A DNA stretch of 64,000 bases from Pempheris klunzingeri. Its lineage: Eukaryota > Chordata > Actinopteri > Acropomatiformes > Pempheridae. A program made the translations under genes and the position numbers. The notes under the pieces are model-generated. The model saw nothing but the letters and a program-made list of their open reading frames with translations, was not told where the DNA came from and made no database searches. Positions within the stretch are counted from its first letter, which is position 1, and every line of letters begins with the position of its first letter. This document shows positions 38,401 to 51,218 of this stretch, in pieces. Location: positions 14,060,885-14,124,884 of the forward strand of contig NC_092029.1 of the NCBI RefSeq assembly GCF_042242105.1. Direction: 5' to 3'.

Positions 38401-40385
38401 TAATACAAACACAGACAGGAGAAGACAGAGCACAAACATCATTACAATAAAAGCACCACATGAACTTGATAAAATTTTTTTAAAAATCTGTTTTAGCTGG
38501 AGATGAACCAGTTAGTAAGTTAGTAAGTGGACCATGAGTTGGCACTGAGACATTTTCAAGGTCAAGAATGAGGATTTCTCATGAAAAATAACAAGTTACA
38601 CAATAACTAAAGTGTAAAAAGATCTTGGAGTGCATGAAACTATTTTCAGCATAAAATGGTCAACAGTGTTTTGTGAGTCTATGTATCCAAATTCACTTTT
38701 TTTCTAATTCTAGATGGGAATCTAATACAAATGTGACATATTATACTTCTGAAACCTATTTTTGAAAGATGTTTTGTGCCTTTATAGAGCATTGATGGTG
38801 TAGATTTCAACAAAGGTCCCAAGCCAGAATATAACCGGGTCACTTAGTCACATGGTGTGCGCCTTAACTACACCTCCTGAAACCATTGAAATCATTCTCC
38901 ATTAACCTTTAAATTCAACTTACTTATCCAAGTGTTAAACACAGAGAAAGATGAAATATAACATTACATGCATGAATAAAATGGATTTAATAATGTATCA
39001 GTCTGACAAAAACGGAATCACCCAGGGCCAAACTCACCTTCACCTCTCCTTGGACAGTGTGCAGTGTGACTTATCCCATTAAGAACAAGAGAAGACTGAA
39101 GCATTTCAATTACCCTTTTTGGCCATGCCTATTGTCCACCCTTACAATCGTGCCCAGGAAACCCTCTGCAATTATGAGGGCAGAGATAAGCAGATAATCC
39201 AGTGTCCTGTGCGTAGGCTGGTATCCATCTCAGAGGAGGGTACAGGCCTCTGCATAGCCTGACCTCAGTCCTCTGCTCTCAACAAGACTCCAGTTCACCA
39301 CTCACAGCAGCGCCGGCTCCTCTGGGACCTGTCGTATTTGCCTTTGCAGATGGACAGGTTACGTGAGGTTACGGCCTGAACACTGCAAGGTTGTTGCAGA
39401 GCTTAAAACACCCGAGTATCAAGCAGTAAGGCGGCACTGCAGAGCTCAAACTTACAAAAGGAGTCCGTTATCAGAGATATTTAAAAATCCCACACACAGA
39501 TTTCCCCATTTGTTCCCCTTTATGTAGTTTTAAGGTTGTTAAAATCTTCTCCCCTGCTGTCTGACAGCATCATGCTATATTGGCGTTTTTGTGACTTTTC
39601 ATTGAAGCGATATGACGTTAACATGGTGAAGCATTTCAGTGGCTCACTGAGAAGCAACTGGAATTATTCCAGATGTTTTGTGTATCATTTTAGAATTCAG
39701 CCAGACATATTTTGGTATCTTTGGAAACTTTGGGATCTTCAATAGAATTTAATTTAAAGTTTAATGTGTTTGAACAATGTTTGACAGCAGGGCAGAAGTT
39801 TGTACTGACTGACCCACCACCAGCATTTAACTGTTAAACTTTGATTGGTGTCTCTGCAGGGATTTCTCACCATAAATCACCCCCAAATGAAATTAACTAG
39901 GTCATAATGCACATTTAAGCTACTCCTTCTATCAATATTTATGGGACATTTTATAAGTTGTTGCCCCAGATAATTACTTTTGTCAAGCTGTGTATTTAGA
40001 AATAAAATTACAATCTTATTTAATTTTTTTCCAGTTTTCTCCTCAAGTACGAGGAATTATATACATGCTATAGGAGTGTCAGACACACTGTATCTCTCTT
40101 ACTGTTAATCACAGGCTCACAAGCATTATATAAATTGAATTTACATTTCATTAATGTGTTTTGGAGTGACAAAGAGCTGAGCTGAGCTGAGCTGGGCTCG
40201 GCCTAAGTAAAGATAAAGTGGGTAGGATGAAAAATGTATAGTACATGGCAACGGCTCTTAGCTCAGATGATGAACTGATGCACTCGCAATCCAAAGAGGG
40301 TTTCAATGGAGAGAGCAAGGATTTAATGGAGGCAGTAAAAGAGGGCAGGAGGGCTCTGAGTCGTGCTAATGAATCAAAAGAAGGG

Positions 40386-40392
40386 AGGAGGA

Positions 40393-40441
<49 letters not shown>
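40386..40441. repeat. (GA)n microsatellite
   Basis: A purine-only stretch ends in a pure GA dinucleotide run from about 40397 to 40440. Confidence 0.95.
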
Positions 40442-40442
<1 letters not shown>

Positions 40443-40904
40443 TGAACAGAAGAGGGATGGGTCAGTGTAAGACAGGAGGACCAAAACACTGTGTGGTCAG
40501 CAAAGCATCACTCTGACGTGGACACGTGTGGATTCTCAAATTTTTCGGACCTCATTAAGCATGTAGCTGCATGAGCTAAACACACTTCCAATAAAGTCAA
40601 TAAACAGTATTAGATAAAACATATTCAATGATAGTGATTATAAAATATTACCATGAGTAAGAGCCAGAGGTATTATTTAATTACTACTGGGTCTGCAGTT
40701 AACAAATTAAGCTGCTGACAGTGTTTAGGACAAGACAGTGAAAGGCAGCAAATCCCCACAATTCAGAGCCTGTATCCATCATATTTTTTAATTTCAATTT
40801 TTCAAAATATTTGCCATACAGTAAAAAACAAACAGGATTCACTTATAAACTTGAAGTCTAGAGACCTTAAAGATAAAATCAGTTAAGTTTAGTTTATTCT
40901 TATT

Positions 40905-40980
40905 CTTTTGGAGCTGTGTGTAACAAAAAGCAATTTCCCGCTGGGGATTATTGAAGTAATTCTGATTCTGATTCTGATTT
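40905..40980 (+). repeat. Retroposon 3' end with a CTGATT tandem tail
   Basis: The words AGCAATTTCCCGCTGGGGAT and ATTGAAGTAATTCTGATT, followed by repeats of CTGATT, are a recognisable 3' end of a teleost retroposon family that finishes in a short tandem repeat. Confidence 0.65.
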
Positions 40981-41579
40981 AAATGATAACCTTCAGCCAC
41001 TGCAGGATGAACACACAGAAAATCTGCCTGCATGCAGTCACCAGATAGGCACAGGCCTATGGTTTTATTACTTTTAACCTTTAATGATGAAATGCATCCA
41101 TGCGTCCATAAAGTCCATCAGGGCCGAGCCTGAATGTTACTGCAGTGGTTTTTTTTTTTTAAACCTCGACTGCAGATTTTACAGTCATATGACGTTACTG
41201 TACCATGTAATACATGTGCTGCGTAATTGTGTCCGCTGAGCCTCTCGGGGCATCAATAAATGCCTGTAATTAGAAATCAATGGCAATCTGCAGCTTTATT
41301 GAATTCTATTGTAGCTGTAGCTTAGTTAGTTTTATGCAACATGCTTTTATCTCTCCCTCGTGCATTAGTCTTCACTGCAGCACTTGTGAATTCTGTCAAA
41401 AGCTTCACTGCTTCTTTCTAAAGAGAATCTACAAACTAATGATAATAATAATGACGATAACTTACATTTACATAGTGCATTTCAAGAAACACATGGATAC
41501 GTGGAAGTAGGGAGCCAAAACAAATAACACAAGTATAAAAGCAGATATTAATGAAGAGGAGTTTTTATTAGAGGAGTCA

Positions 41580-41990
41580 ATGGATGTGGAGTTGTTGATC
41601 TCTGCCCGGGGGAGATTTCCAAAGGATGGAGCTGCCACACTGAATGCTCAGTCCCAAAAAGTCTGCAGGCTGGTGTGGGGAATGGTGAGTAGACCTGTCT
41701 TTGAGTACTGCAGCTCCTGGGATGGGATATATGGGTCTGAAAGATACTGCTGGGTCAGAGCATGGAGGGATTTACAGGTGGGGAGGAGGATGCCAGTGAA
41801 TGTGGATGACGATGGGTGTGATGTGCTGCCAGGGCTTGGTGCGGGTGAGAAACCTGGCAGCTGAGTTCTGCACATACTGGACTCCGTTGCAGCAGGCCAG
41901 TCGGGCTCTGCCACGAAGAGTTTGAAATAACCAGAAAGGGAATGAACCTGACAACTGTAATTGTGACAAACTATCAGATACATCTGTTGC
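41580..41990 (+). repeat. Degenerate copy of a common teleost interspersed repeat
   Basis: Phrases such as AGCATGGAGGGATTTACAGG, GGCAGCTGAGTTCTGCACAT and ACTGGACTCCGTTGCAGCAG match a repeat met in many fish genomes, often mispredicted as protein. It is broken by many changes; open frames here (for example 41580-41864) are by-products. Confidence 0.6.
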
Positions 41991-44900
41991 ACCTCCCGAA
42001 TAATCACAGTAATGATGGTGAGCAGAGAAATGTGGTCTCCATTACCCCCATAACCCTTTCATGCTAAAGTTTTTTGGGCAGGTTTTCCTCTGCTCTCTCT
42101 CTCTGACTAATTTGCTGTTGGCTTCACCTCTTTGCAGACTGATATGACACAGCAAGCTCTCAAGGTCGCTTTGCCCATATCAGGTTTCAGCGTGTCAGTA
42201 TCACTTACTTGCAGCGTTGCTTTGCGTCGTCGATTTAGCATTAAAATGGAACCTGACTTTGAGATCAAAAGCACTTAACAAAGCTCTGAGGGCATTATTC
42301 AGTGAGTAATTGGCTGCTGCATTGCTGAGTCTTGTTGGGGCCCAGTGATTGCTTTGATTAGCCCGAGATGACCTTGTGGATAATTAATTTGCATATTTTA
42401 TTTCTTCCTGTGCGATTAATGCCACTACAAATCTTATTTGCAAAGGTGAAAGTACACCAGGTTAATTTGTGTGCAATTTGTTCTTTCTCAATGTGATTCT
42501 GCTCATGTTTGTGCACTTTCACAAGGCACTTGTTCCTGCTCTCGTTTGAGTAGATTTTATCTTTTATATATATAGCAACATCATTTAGAATAAAGTACAA
42601 ACATCCTGGACTGCTGTTCTGGTCTGATGGTCCATAAAATTATTTTTGGGGATCTTACCAAAGTGATTAATCAGTTAATTTGAGGGATCCTGCTTTTTCT
42701 TAAGATATAGTCTGAATCTCAAAAAAGTAGCTTCTTCACCGTTGTCAGCAGACTATTGATTTACATTTTCTTGATTAATCTAATCAATTTATCTTAGTTT
42801 CTAATGGAATTCGCAGACCTCAGCAAAGTCTATGAACTGCACAAGCACACACAGACACGCCCCCTGCCTCCCCCATCGTCTCATATATTTACTGGAGGAA
42901 AAATTACTTTGTGCATCTATTGCAGGGAAGTATTTTAGTGTTTTTTGCTTGCTTTGCATTTACCAACCAACCTACTGCTGGTCATTATTATTCAGTGGGC
43001 TGAGTTGAAGATGGTGTTTGGATTGTGCAGAACAGTCTCCACTTCATCTTCATGGCATTAATAGCGTATTACATAATGTGTTTCCAAAATCCATACACCA
43101 GTACAAACACAAAATCCTTGTGGCTGCAGAGAATGAGCTCGCCTGTTTATGCTGGAGACCAGATATAGACGTTATTGGAGTTGTCAGGTCAATTTAAATA
43201 AGCTCTGTGCGTAATGGATAGCGACAGTGTATTTACCTGAATATGTAAACAGAGAAAGCACTCTTGGACAGAACAATTGTCTTGTCAAATAACACACGGA
43301 GTGCAGAATGTAGCGACCGAGCAGAGGCTGAAATAATAGCTTTCTGTGCGGTCATTAGGAGACAATAAGTCTGATTTAGATCGTTCCCAGGCACCAGAAA
43401 AAAAATTCCTATTGATCAAATGTACAATAATGTGTAACTAAAAGACGATTTATGTGGTGTCGTCTTCATTTCTGCATACAAATATGTCAAAACAAAGTAA
43501 TGAAAAAGGGCTGTGAGGGGAATGTTGATTCATCACTAGATCACTGCTGTCAACATTTATGATTTTGTATGTGTTTTATTGAATTTAATCCAATACAGTC
43601 AAGCCATTAAGTGCAGTACTAAGACCAAAAGTTGTGCTGTAAAGTTATAAACTTTGTGAATTCTAAATATGTTGGTGGGGGATGGTGGCCCTGAAATATT
43701 TAATCAGTGTGGGAAATACTGATGTTTACGTTCCCAAATTACGGTGAAAGAAAGAAAAGTAGACTAATCAATATACAGATTAAGCTGTGAGTGGATATAA
43801 ATACATAAAATCTAAATTTACTTTAGAATTAGCAAAGGTGCTTGTTTTAAAGAAAAATAAAGATTCAGTCTAAGTGTTGATGATAATATGCAGTATGTCT
43901 TTGTACCTCTGTATATACACACAATCTTACTAATTACTTATTAATGTATTAATACTAAAAACATAGCTTATACTAAAATGACTAACTGAGGAAAACCCCT
44001 CTGAGAAACAGCATCACCTCATCATGCAGCTCTCCGTACAACTCGTTCACTAATGGACTTCTGGCTTCACAACTGGATCGATCACAAGACCGTGACGCTG
44101 AAGAATTTCTGATAACAACAAATCACACAGTGAATCAGAGATATAAATCAGAGCATCCTGGCCGCTACATCACCCCCACTCTGAGAGGAGAAGGCTGCAT
44201 GTTGATGACTTTATGATGGATGACTGATTCACTATCCATCAGATCTGGAGATGAATCACAGCAAGATGGAACAAGACACTGGCCAAGCTAAAAACTGTTG
44301 GCTCAGGGGTTTGAGGGAAAACATCCTCGCGCGGAGAAAAACATGCTGATGTGGTTTATGAATATAAACGTCAGTGGAATTCGGTGGAGTGTTTGTTTGT
44401 TTTGAGTGATTTATCGTATTTCTATTCAACAAATATGCTTAAAATGATGCAATATGGATGTAACTAGGAACAACCTGAGAGTTGTTCAACTGATGTTTCA
44501 TTCATCAGGTTTTACAACCTGACAGAGCACGGTGACTGTGGAGGGTAAATGCATCTAAACTACCAACACAGACTGTTGTATTTGCCAGTATTCACTACCA
44601 TTTAAGGCGGAATGAAATCAAAAATTAATCAAACAGGTTAATCTGTATAAGGATTGTGCCTATTAGTCTTAAACGAGATTAATTAATGCTTATTTTAAAG
44701 TCTGAATGCCTGATGTTGATTTATTTTTAAAGCACACAAAGGCTTTAAATATATAGAATAAATTAAATGTGAACTTCTGCGGGCTTGGCTCACAACAACA
44801 TTGGTACAATGTTTACGATGTTCATCTTAGTTTAGTGTGTTAATGTGCTCTGTACAGCAGAGGCTGATGGGAATGTCAGTGTTGAGCAGTCAATCACCAA

Positions 44901-45249
44901 AGTTGTTATAATTCATCCCGGTAGAAACATGAATGTCTGTATCACATTTCAATAAAAAAGAGTCAAGCTCAACATAGCGGATAGATGAAAAGTTAGGAGA
45001 TCACTAAAGTTAGAGTGATTCATCCTCTGTACGAATAAAAGTTTTATCTCAATCCATCAAATAGTTGTTGACGTATTTCACTCTGGAAATGCAGCAGCCG
45101 GCCGACGTCGTTAGCCCTAAAAACACATAATAGTCTTCTTATATAACAGCACATCAAAAATACTCGATGACATGCAGAAAAAGCAGTCAGGTTTAACAAG
45201 CTCAGAAGTATTATATGAACATGGTGAGTTTTACAACATATGACAGTTG

Positions 45250-45740
45250 TTGCACCCATAGACTGTATTGAAGAAGTGGATGTTCTTATATACACCCATT
45301 AGTTTGTGGACTGCCGATTTGAAGCCTCGAGTTTGGCCGTCACCATCTTTGTCTTTTGAAGCCAGAAGTAACATTGATTGCACAAAATCTGCCTCTGATG
45401 GGCTAGTTTTAGGCATGACTCATCTCTGATTGGTTAGTAACAAGGTTGTCCCGCCTCTTGTACCCTGCTTTATCATCTATTTGAGTCTAAATGGGACCAC
45501 AATTTACTAAATGAGCGCCATGTTGTATTGAATAGACTTCAGAAACTCGTCAGGAAAATGTTTGCTGAGGTAATAAATCAAGTGAGAGGTAAGGTCATTT
45601 TCTTATAGATTTCCATATACTCTACTAATTTTTGGAGCCAGTGGAGTCGCCCCCCCCATTAGTCATTAGAAAGAATGCAGGTTTAAGGTACTTCAGCTTC
45701 GGCTTCACTTTTCAGAACCCGGAGGCCGCGTTCACTTCTT
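45250..45740 (+). mobile_element. Teleost MITE-like element, about 490 bp
   Basis: The order of motifs (CACCCATAGACTGTATTGAA; GTTTGTGGACTGCCGATTTG; TCTCTGATTGGTTAGTAACA; TGGAGCCAGTGGAGTCGCCC; TTTTCAGAACCCGGAGG) is that of a very widespread fish non-autonomous element. It encodes nothing. It is clearly diverged from the usual form, so not recent. Confidence 0.7.
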
Positions 45741-46734
45741 TTTATATTCCATTATAATTTTTGCAACTTATAATGACAATGTCTTCAGTTCAGTACAAAT
45801 TATGATCATGTCTGTTAGGTATTCCTATGGAGGGAGAGTCTTAAAGGGTAGGTACAGATGATTTTCAGTCTCCAATGAATGCAAACAATCTAGTAACATA
45901 TCAACCCTAAAACAACACACTGACATCATCACTCAAACAAAAATGTCAAGTATTTAATTCAGGGTGATATACAATGCACGACAGAAAGTTTATGAAATTT
46001 AAAAGACAATGTATGCTGTGATTACATGACATCATCTGAGGTGACGTAATCACTGATGTGGTAATTATTTACTGCCTGAAGCACACACTTTATCTTTAAA
46101 AGTGTATCAAAAGGTCACTGCTCAATGTAAATGTTTCTTTTTTGTGGTGTTCTTTTCTCCATTTTTAGTGATGCAAGCCGATTTTATTGCAGCATAAGCA
46201 ATAAATAATGTCCCTGTATATCGACTGTCTTTGTTGAAGCGGTGACTCAGTGAGCAGTGAGGATGGGCCAAAAGCTCTTGTTCTCTCATGGGAAGATTGG
46301 CAGGAGTCAGGAAATGAGTAGTGAATGGAGAGCACTTACACTGAGTGAGTGCATTTGGCAAGGCTACAGTCACCATCTCGTTCAAGCTCGGATAATTTCA
46401 AATTTTAGCAAGGGGGCCTCCTAAGCTACATATTTTGCAACAACAGAAAAGGATGAACAAATGGGCGCAGCTTCCCTGATATTGTTGCTGCAGTGATTTA
46501 AATCCTCCTGTTTAAAAGTGTCTCACTATTCAAGCTAGATTAAGTCCTCATTTCCTCGTCCTCCACACCTGGCGGCTATATTATGATTCAAATGTCAAGA
46601 CGTCCTCTCTTCACATCACATTACAGCCCGTCACAATGATCAATATTATGGTAAATAAGCGTATCCTCTTTCTTGCCAGGAGTTACATGAGAAGACTGAT
46701 CCACTGTCATGTCGATGCTGTCGATATGAAATAG

Positions 46735-46805
46735 TGACGGAAAGTAACTAAGTACATTTATTCAAGTACTGTACTTAAGTATAACTTTGAGGTACCTGCA
46801 CTATT
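46735..46805 (+). repeat. 'Stepwise ACTT' teleost repeat fragment
   Basis: The text GACGGAAAGTAACTAAGTAC, then TCAAGTACTGTACTTAAGTA and GAGGTACCTGCACT, is the same family as the fragment in matn3 intron 1 (3325-3420), in the opposite orientation. Confidence 0.6.
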
Positions 46806-47044
46806 TCTTCTCCATTTGTGGGCAAATATTGTGCTTTTGACTTTGCTGCTAGTTATTAGTTATTTAGCGAATTTAGATTAATAATACAAAATATAATCAA
46901 AAGATAAATTATGATATATTATCTCAGGCTAAGATCTGACTTAACTGATCTCCAGGGAAGATTCACAGCTTGTGAGCGTAGAGGTGCTGTAGGTCTGTTG
47001 TGTTTTGTGTGGACAGGGGCAAGCTAGCTGTTGTCGTCACTTCA

Positions 47045-47141
47045 TATATATATACCATACAGACATGAGAGTGGTATTGATCTTCTTGTGTAATTAAAGT
47101 GATAAGCACAGTTCCCATAATATCTGCCTATTTCCTTTAAC
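47045..47141 (+). repeat. Right-end fragment of the fold-back MITE family
   Basis: CATACAGACATGAGAGTGGT, followed by ATTGATCTTCTTGTGTAATT and TATTTCCTTTAA, matches the right arm of the element at 4566-5120. The left arm was not recognised. Confidence 0.45.
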
Positions 47142-48014
47142 TGCTGCAGCTAAAATTTCCCTCAGGGGAGACTTGATGGGACCCTGTTCAAGATTTTCTC
47201 TTGCTGACAGCAGGAAAAGGGGCCTCCTCACTCAAAAGCAGAGGCAACACTTCAAGGTGAAGATTGAGGCCAAGATCTACAGTATATGTTCGATTAAAAT
47301 GAGCAGTGATAGAGAGCTCACAAAACATCCCAGTGTCAGTCACCCGCACCTCGTATTTCAGGGGCATCCCAACGTCACCGCACTGGAGATGAATGGACTG
47401 GAGTCGAGGACCATTTGCATAACTGTGGGTGAGTAATGCTGCTGACTCCGGCTTTAATACTGACATATGGCTTTAATTCCATTATGTGAGCTTCTGTGTA
47501 AGGATGGAGGAGCAGCTGACCCACAGCAGAGCGCGGGGCTCTTTTACGTTCACTACACTGGACCTGGCTGTAAAATGCTGGAGAGCTGTGGACAAGGATG
47601 ACAGACATATAACCAATCGAAGCGAGGGGTGTCATGGTGCAAGAGGTCATCGTGCTAGATTACATCCCCCAAGGCCATTGACCGCACAGTGAAATTGAGC
47701 TGAGTGGTTTGTCAGTTATACGACCGCTATAGTCATTACATGAAGCGATTTAGGTCCAGCGTCAAGGACAACTGGATGTAAGCAATGTTGGGGAGATGAT
47801 GCGAGTTACAAATAGCAGAATGCAGCAGCTTGTCTTCTATAATGTGGTGAACAAGCTGAAGGTCCTCTGGTTAAATGCAGTAAATGCGGCGGATTGCTGT
47901 GTCTATTCCACACTATACACAATGTGTACAACACAACTTTGATGCTAGACTGAACTACTCATCCACAGCTAATTAAACCTCAAGGAAAAAATGTTTTTCC
48001 AAAGATGTTGTACT

Positions 48015-48330
48015 TTCTTTGGTTCCACTTTTTCACGAAGGGATCATTTGTAAAGGGTTTATAAGTTGTAACCAATGACTCTATTGATAAATGATTTACT
48101 GAAGCTTTACTGATCAGTTATAAGCCTTAAAGAGAACGCCCTCTGGGTTGCCAGGTTGTGAATAATCCCCCGTACTGATTAGACAGTGTGATCATTTACT
48201 CTCTGGAAAAGAGCTGCAAAGAATCTGAACCTAAAACCTAAATTCCCTTTATTTCCAAATATTGAGCGTTTGTCAGTGTCTTACTTATTATTACTAAATA
48301 GAAAGGATTCACACCTGCTAATGGGATTTT
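48015..48330 (+). repeat. Dispersed teleost repeat
   Basis: Contains GGGTTTATAAGTTGTAACCA, TACTGATCAGTTATAAGCCT, AATAATCCCCCGTACTGATT and CCTAAATTCCCTTTATTTCC, phrases that recur in fish genomes. No coding capacity. Boundaries are approximate. Confidence 0.5.
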
Positions 48331-51218
48331 TGGCGATCCACATTCTGTTCTTATTAGTTCCATAAAACTAGTGCAGGTTACAGTACATTTATCTTGAAAC
48401 ATATGTGCTGCAAATCAATGGCATATTAATGTGATTTCAAGAAGACAGAGTTGCAACAAGTTGCTGCAATTTTTCCAGCTGTGAGGTGCTTCACGGCAAC
48501 TTTTAATGCACTGAATATTCCAACTTTTCGAGTGTAAATGTGCTGCAAACTAAAGATGTGGACTCTCCTCAGGCCTGGGTGCAATTCAGTATCTTAACCT
48601 CTCAAATATCTTAATATATTTATATAAATAGAGGAACGTTTGCTCCATATAGACCTCTTTAATTAGTCTTAAATAAAACGTACATGAATATTTAATGTTA
48701 TTTTCACAGTTTATTGGTGACCAAAAATCTTAAATATAGCAATGTTTAATTCACTTATTTTTAACCCCACAGATGGAGAAAGAGCCTGACCTGTTCACAG
48801 ACATGTGTTGTGCCTATGTGCAGTCACTTTATGAGCATGCCATGTACTGTGGACCACTTCGTATTCACTGCGAGAATGACATTGACCTGCAGCCTCACAG
48901 GTCATGCCCAGAAAATGATCAAAGTTTTACAGCTGAGTGGCTAAACATAAATAATCCTAATGTACATTTCTGCTTTGCATCAGATTTAACCTCGGCCCCG
49001 CTGGAGAAGAACCATCGATCTTCTCATTTGTCTTCCAGACATTTAGGGACATTGATCCAGCGTTTTGCCCTCGTCTCCATCGCCCCACACCAGTCTGCCT
49101 CGTAATGTCTTCATCTTCTCCTCTATCCCTAACCTATTTTGCTGTGTCCATGTAGCTGGGTTTCTAATGGGGCCTTATTAGCAGGCCCACTGCTCAGGGA
49201 GAAGACATTTGATCCACACTGTAAACCTCCAATGCTTTGTCATAAGCCCCAAGGCAAAAGATGACCCTCTGAGGACATTGAATACAACATAACATTGACA
49301 ATAATGAGCTGCCATACATTTAAGTAGATTTAGCAATTTTCTAATCATTATTAAGGTATCAAAATCACTCAGTGGCTCTTCAGTTATATCCCTTTAAGTT
49401 GAAACATAATTTTAAAAGTTTCAATTTAAGGGACTGTGTTAAAATTATTTGGGGGGTTAGAGAAGAGGGAGGGTTGTTTTTTTTACTTGCCATTTGCAGA
49501 GAACAATCCTGTCTCTCACCAACTCGCAACTAATAATACAGCACGAGCATGTCAGCCTGCAGAGTACACAAAACACACTGAATCCTTGTGGATATTAATG
49601 TTATAGTCATAGTCACTCTATGCTGCATAATAATATGAAGGAAAAGAGTGTTCAAGTTCAATGAAAAAAATGAATGATGGAGTTTGGCCAAGTTTTCTGC
49701 CAGGCAAATGTTAAAAGCATCGAGAGGCAATCAGACAATACTGAACTTCTACAGAAGTCGTCATCCAGCTTGCCCAGTCATTCATGATCCCGAGAGGATG
49801 CATCCCACTGACTTTGGCGATCCTCTGGCTTTTTCCATTTTGTGGTGAACTCATCCTTTACGTTCCATTAGTATCATTAAAATCCAGGTACGACATAAAT
49901 CAGCGACGTCAGAGGTTTTTTCCTGTTGCTCTTGAGCCGAGAAAAGAGCAAGAGGAACAGTAAAGGAGAGCTGTCAGGGTCCAACTTGTCAGCGATGAGT
50001 GGGAGGCAGAAACGGGGCCACTTTGTCCTCCGTGATCTCAGGGCAACATGCCTTGCATCACTTCTCCTAAGGGTGACATGCTTCCCTTTACTGAGCACAC
50101 TCTTTAAAAGGCTGAGTTATGTCATCACTGATCAATGCCAGACTTCACCAGAACCCCGTGACTCAAGGCGAGTTGGCTTTCCAGCCTTTAATCTGAAAAT
50201 GATAGGCCTGTGGAGCCTGTCTGACACAGTCAATCAGAAAAAATATAAATTTGTATTTTAGATTTATATTTTACAGCAGTTAATCGGTCTTGCTTTGTAG
50301 ATATAGAAGTTAAAGTAAGGACAGCATTTCATCAATTCAAGACTTAAGGCGATCACTGAGTAAAATGACAAATTAATCTACACAGACAGTAAAATTTCAA
50401 TTTACCTCGACACAACCATGTGTGTGAAGGAAATATCAGGCGACATACTGAACCACTGCCTCCACCTGCTGGACCAACAGTGTCCTGCAATCATACGCCG
50501 ACTAAAATAAAGACACACTTCTCAGAACAGTTGAGATTTTTAATAAACTTTTCAATTCACAAGTCATATTGCAGCTGACGTGATTAGTTTTATATTACCA
50601 AAATCATTGCAAAATTCATCATCATAAATATATTGCAATCTCATATATATTTTTTTTGTACATATTCATTTCAAAAAAAGGTCCCTTAGTTGTAAAAATA
50701 AGTGTATGACCAACCTATAAATCTGATGGAAATCGGCTAAATTCAGCACAGTATTTTCCTAAGAAACAGATTTTAAATATAAGCTCTTATTCTATCTTTA
50801 TTTAAAAGGGCTGCTACCATAAAGTGAGAAAATGCTTTGATCTTGATGTTTTATTGCTACTCGGGCATCCTGATTATCTTATAAACTGTTCAATATTTTG
50901 ACATATATTCAATTAAATAAAGGATATAAAAAGGCAATATTGGCAAAAGCAGAAGCATCCAGTATAAGTGCATTTACAAAAAATAAACTTCCTCTGAAAA
51001 TTTAAAAGATACAAATGTGTGAAAATGTGGAGTGTGACTGCCTGGCTGATGGATAACGGTCACATATGTGAGCCAGAGGAGGAGTGTGAAGGCGAACAGG
51101 AAGACCCCATCCTGCTCTCTGTGGGTCACCACACCTTTTTTCATCCCTCCCCTCTCATTCCATCTCCATCTCTACCCTCAGTTTGCACATCGGTCCATTC
51201 CCTCCTGCCTTTTGGCTC

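Larger units (their letters stand above)
34199..51000. other. Gene-poor interval between kcns3 and mideas
   Basis: About 17 kb with no convincing exon on either strand. All open frames are short, lack family resemblance and lack matched splice sites. The interval holds dispersed repeats (listed separately) and stretches of unique sequence of ordinary composition, for example 42080-42420, 43000-43400 and 46440-46680, that could be conserved regulatory DNA. No tRNA, rRNA or clear microRNA hairpin was found by eye. Confidence 0.6.

Noticed and set aside
41580-41864. 94-codon open frame as a gene
   Set aside because: The sequence is a degenerate copy of a common teleost repeat often mispredicted as protein.
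48773-49105. 110-codon open frame (MEKEPDLFTDMCCAY...) directly after a CCCACAG acceptor-like sequence
   Set aside because: The acceptor is attractive, but no protein family is recognised, no partner exon or donor is evident, and the interval has no other exon.
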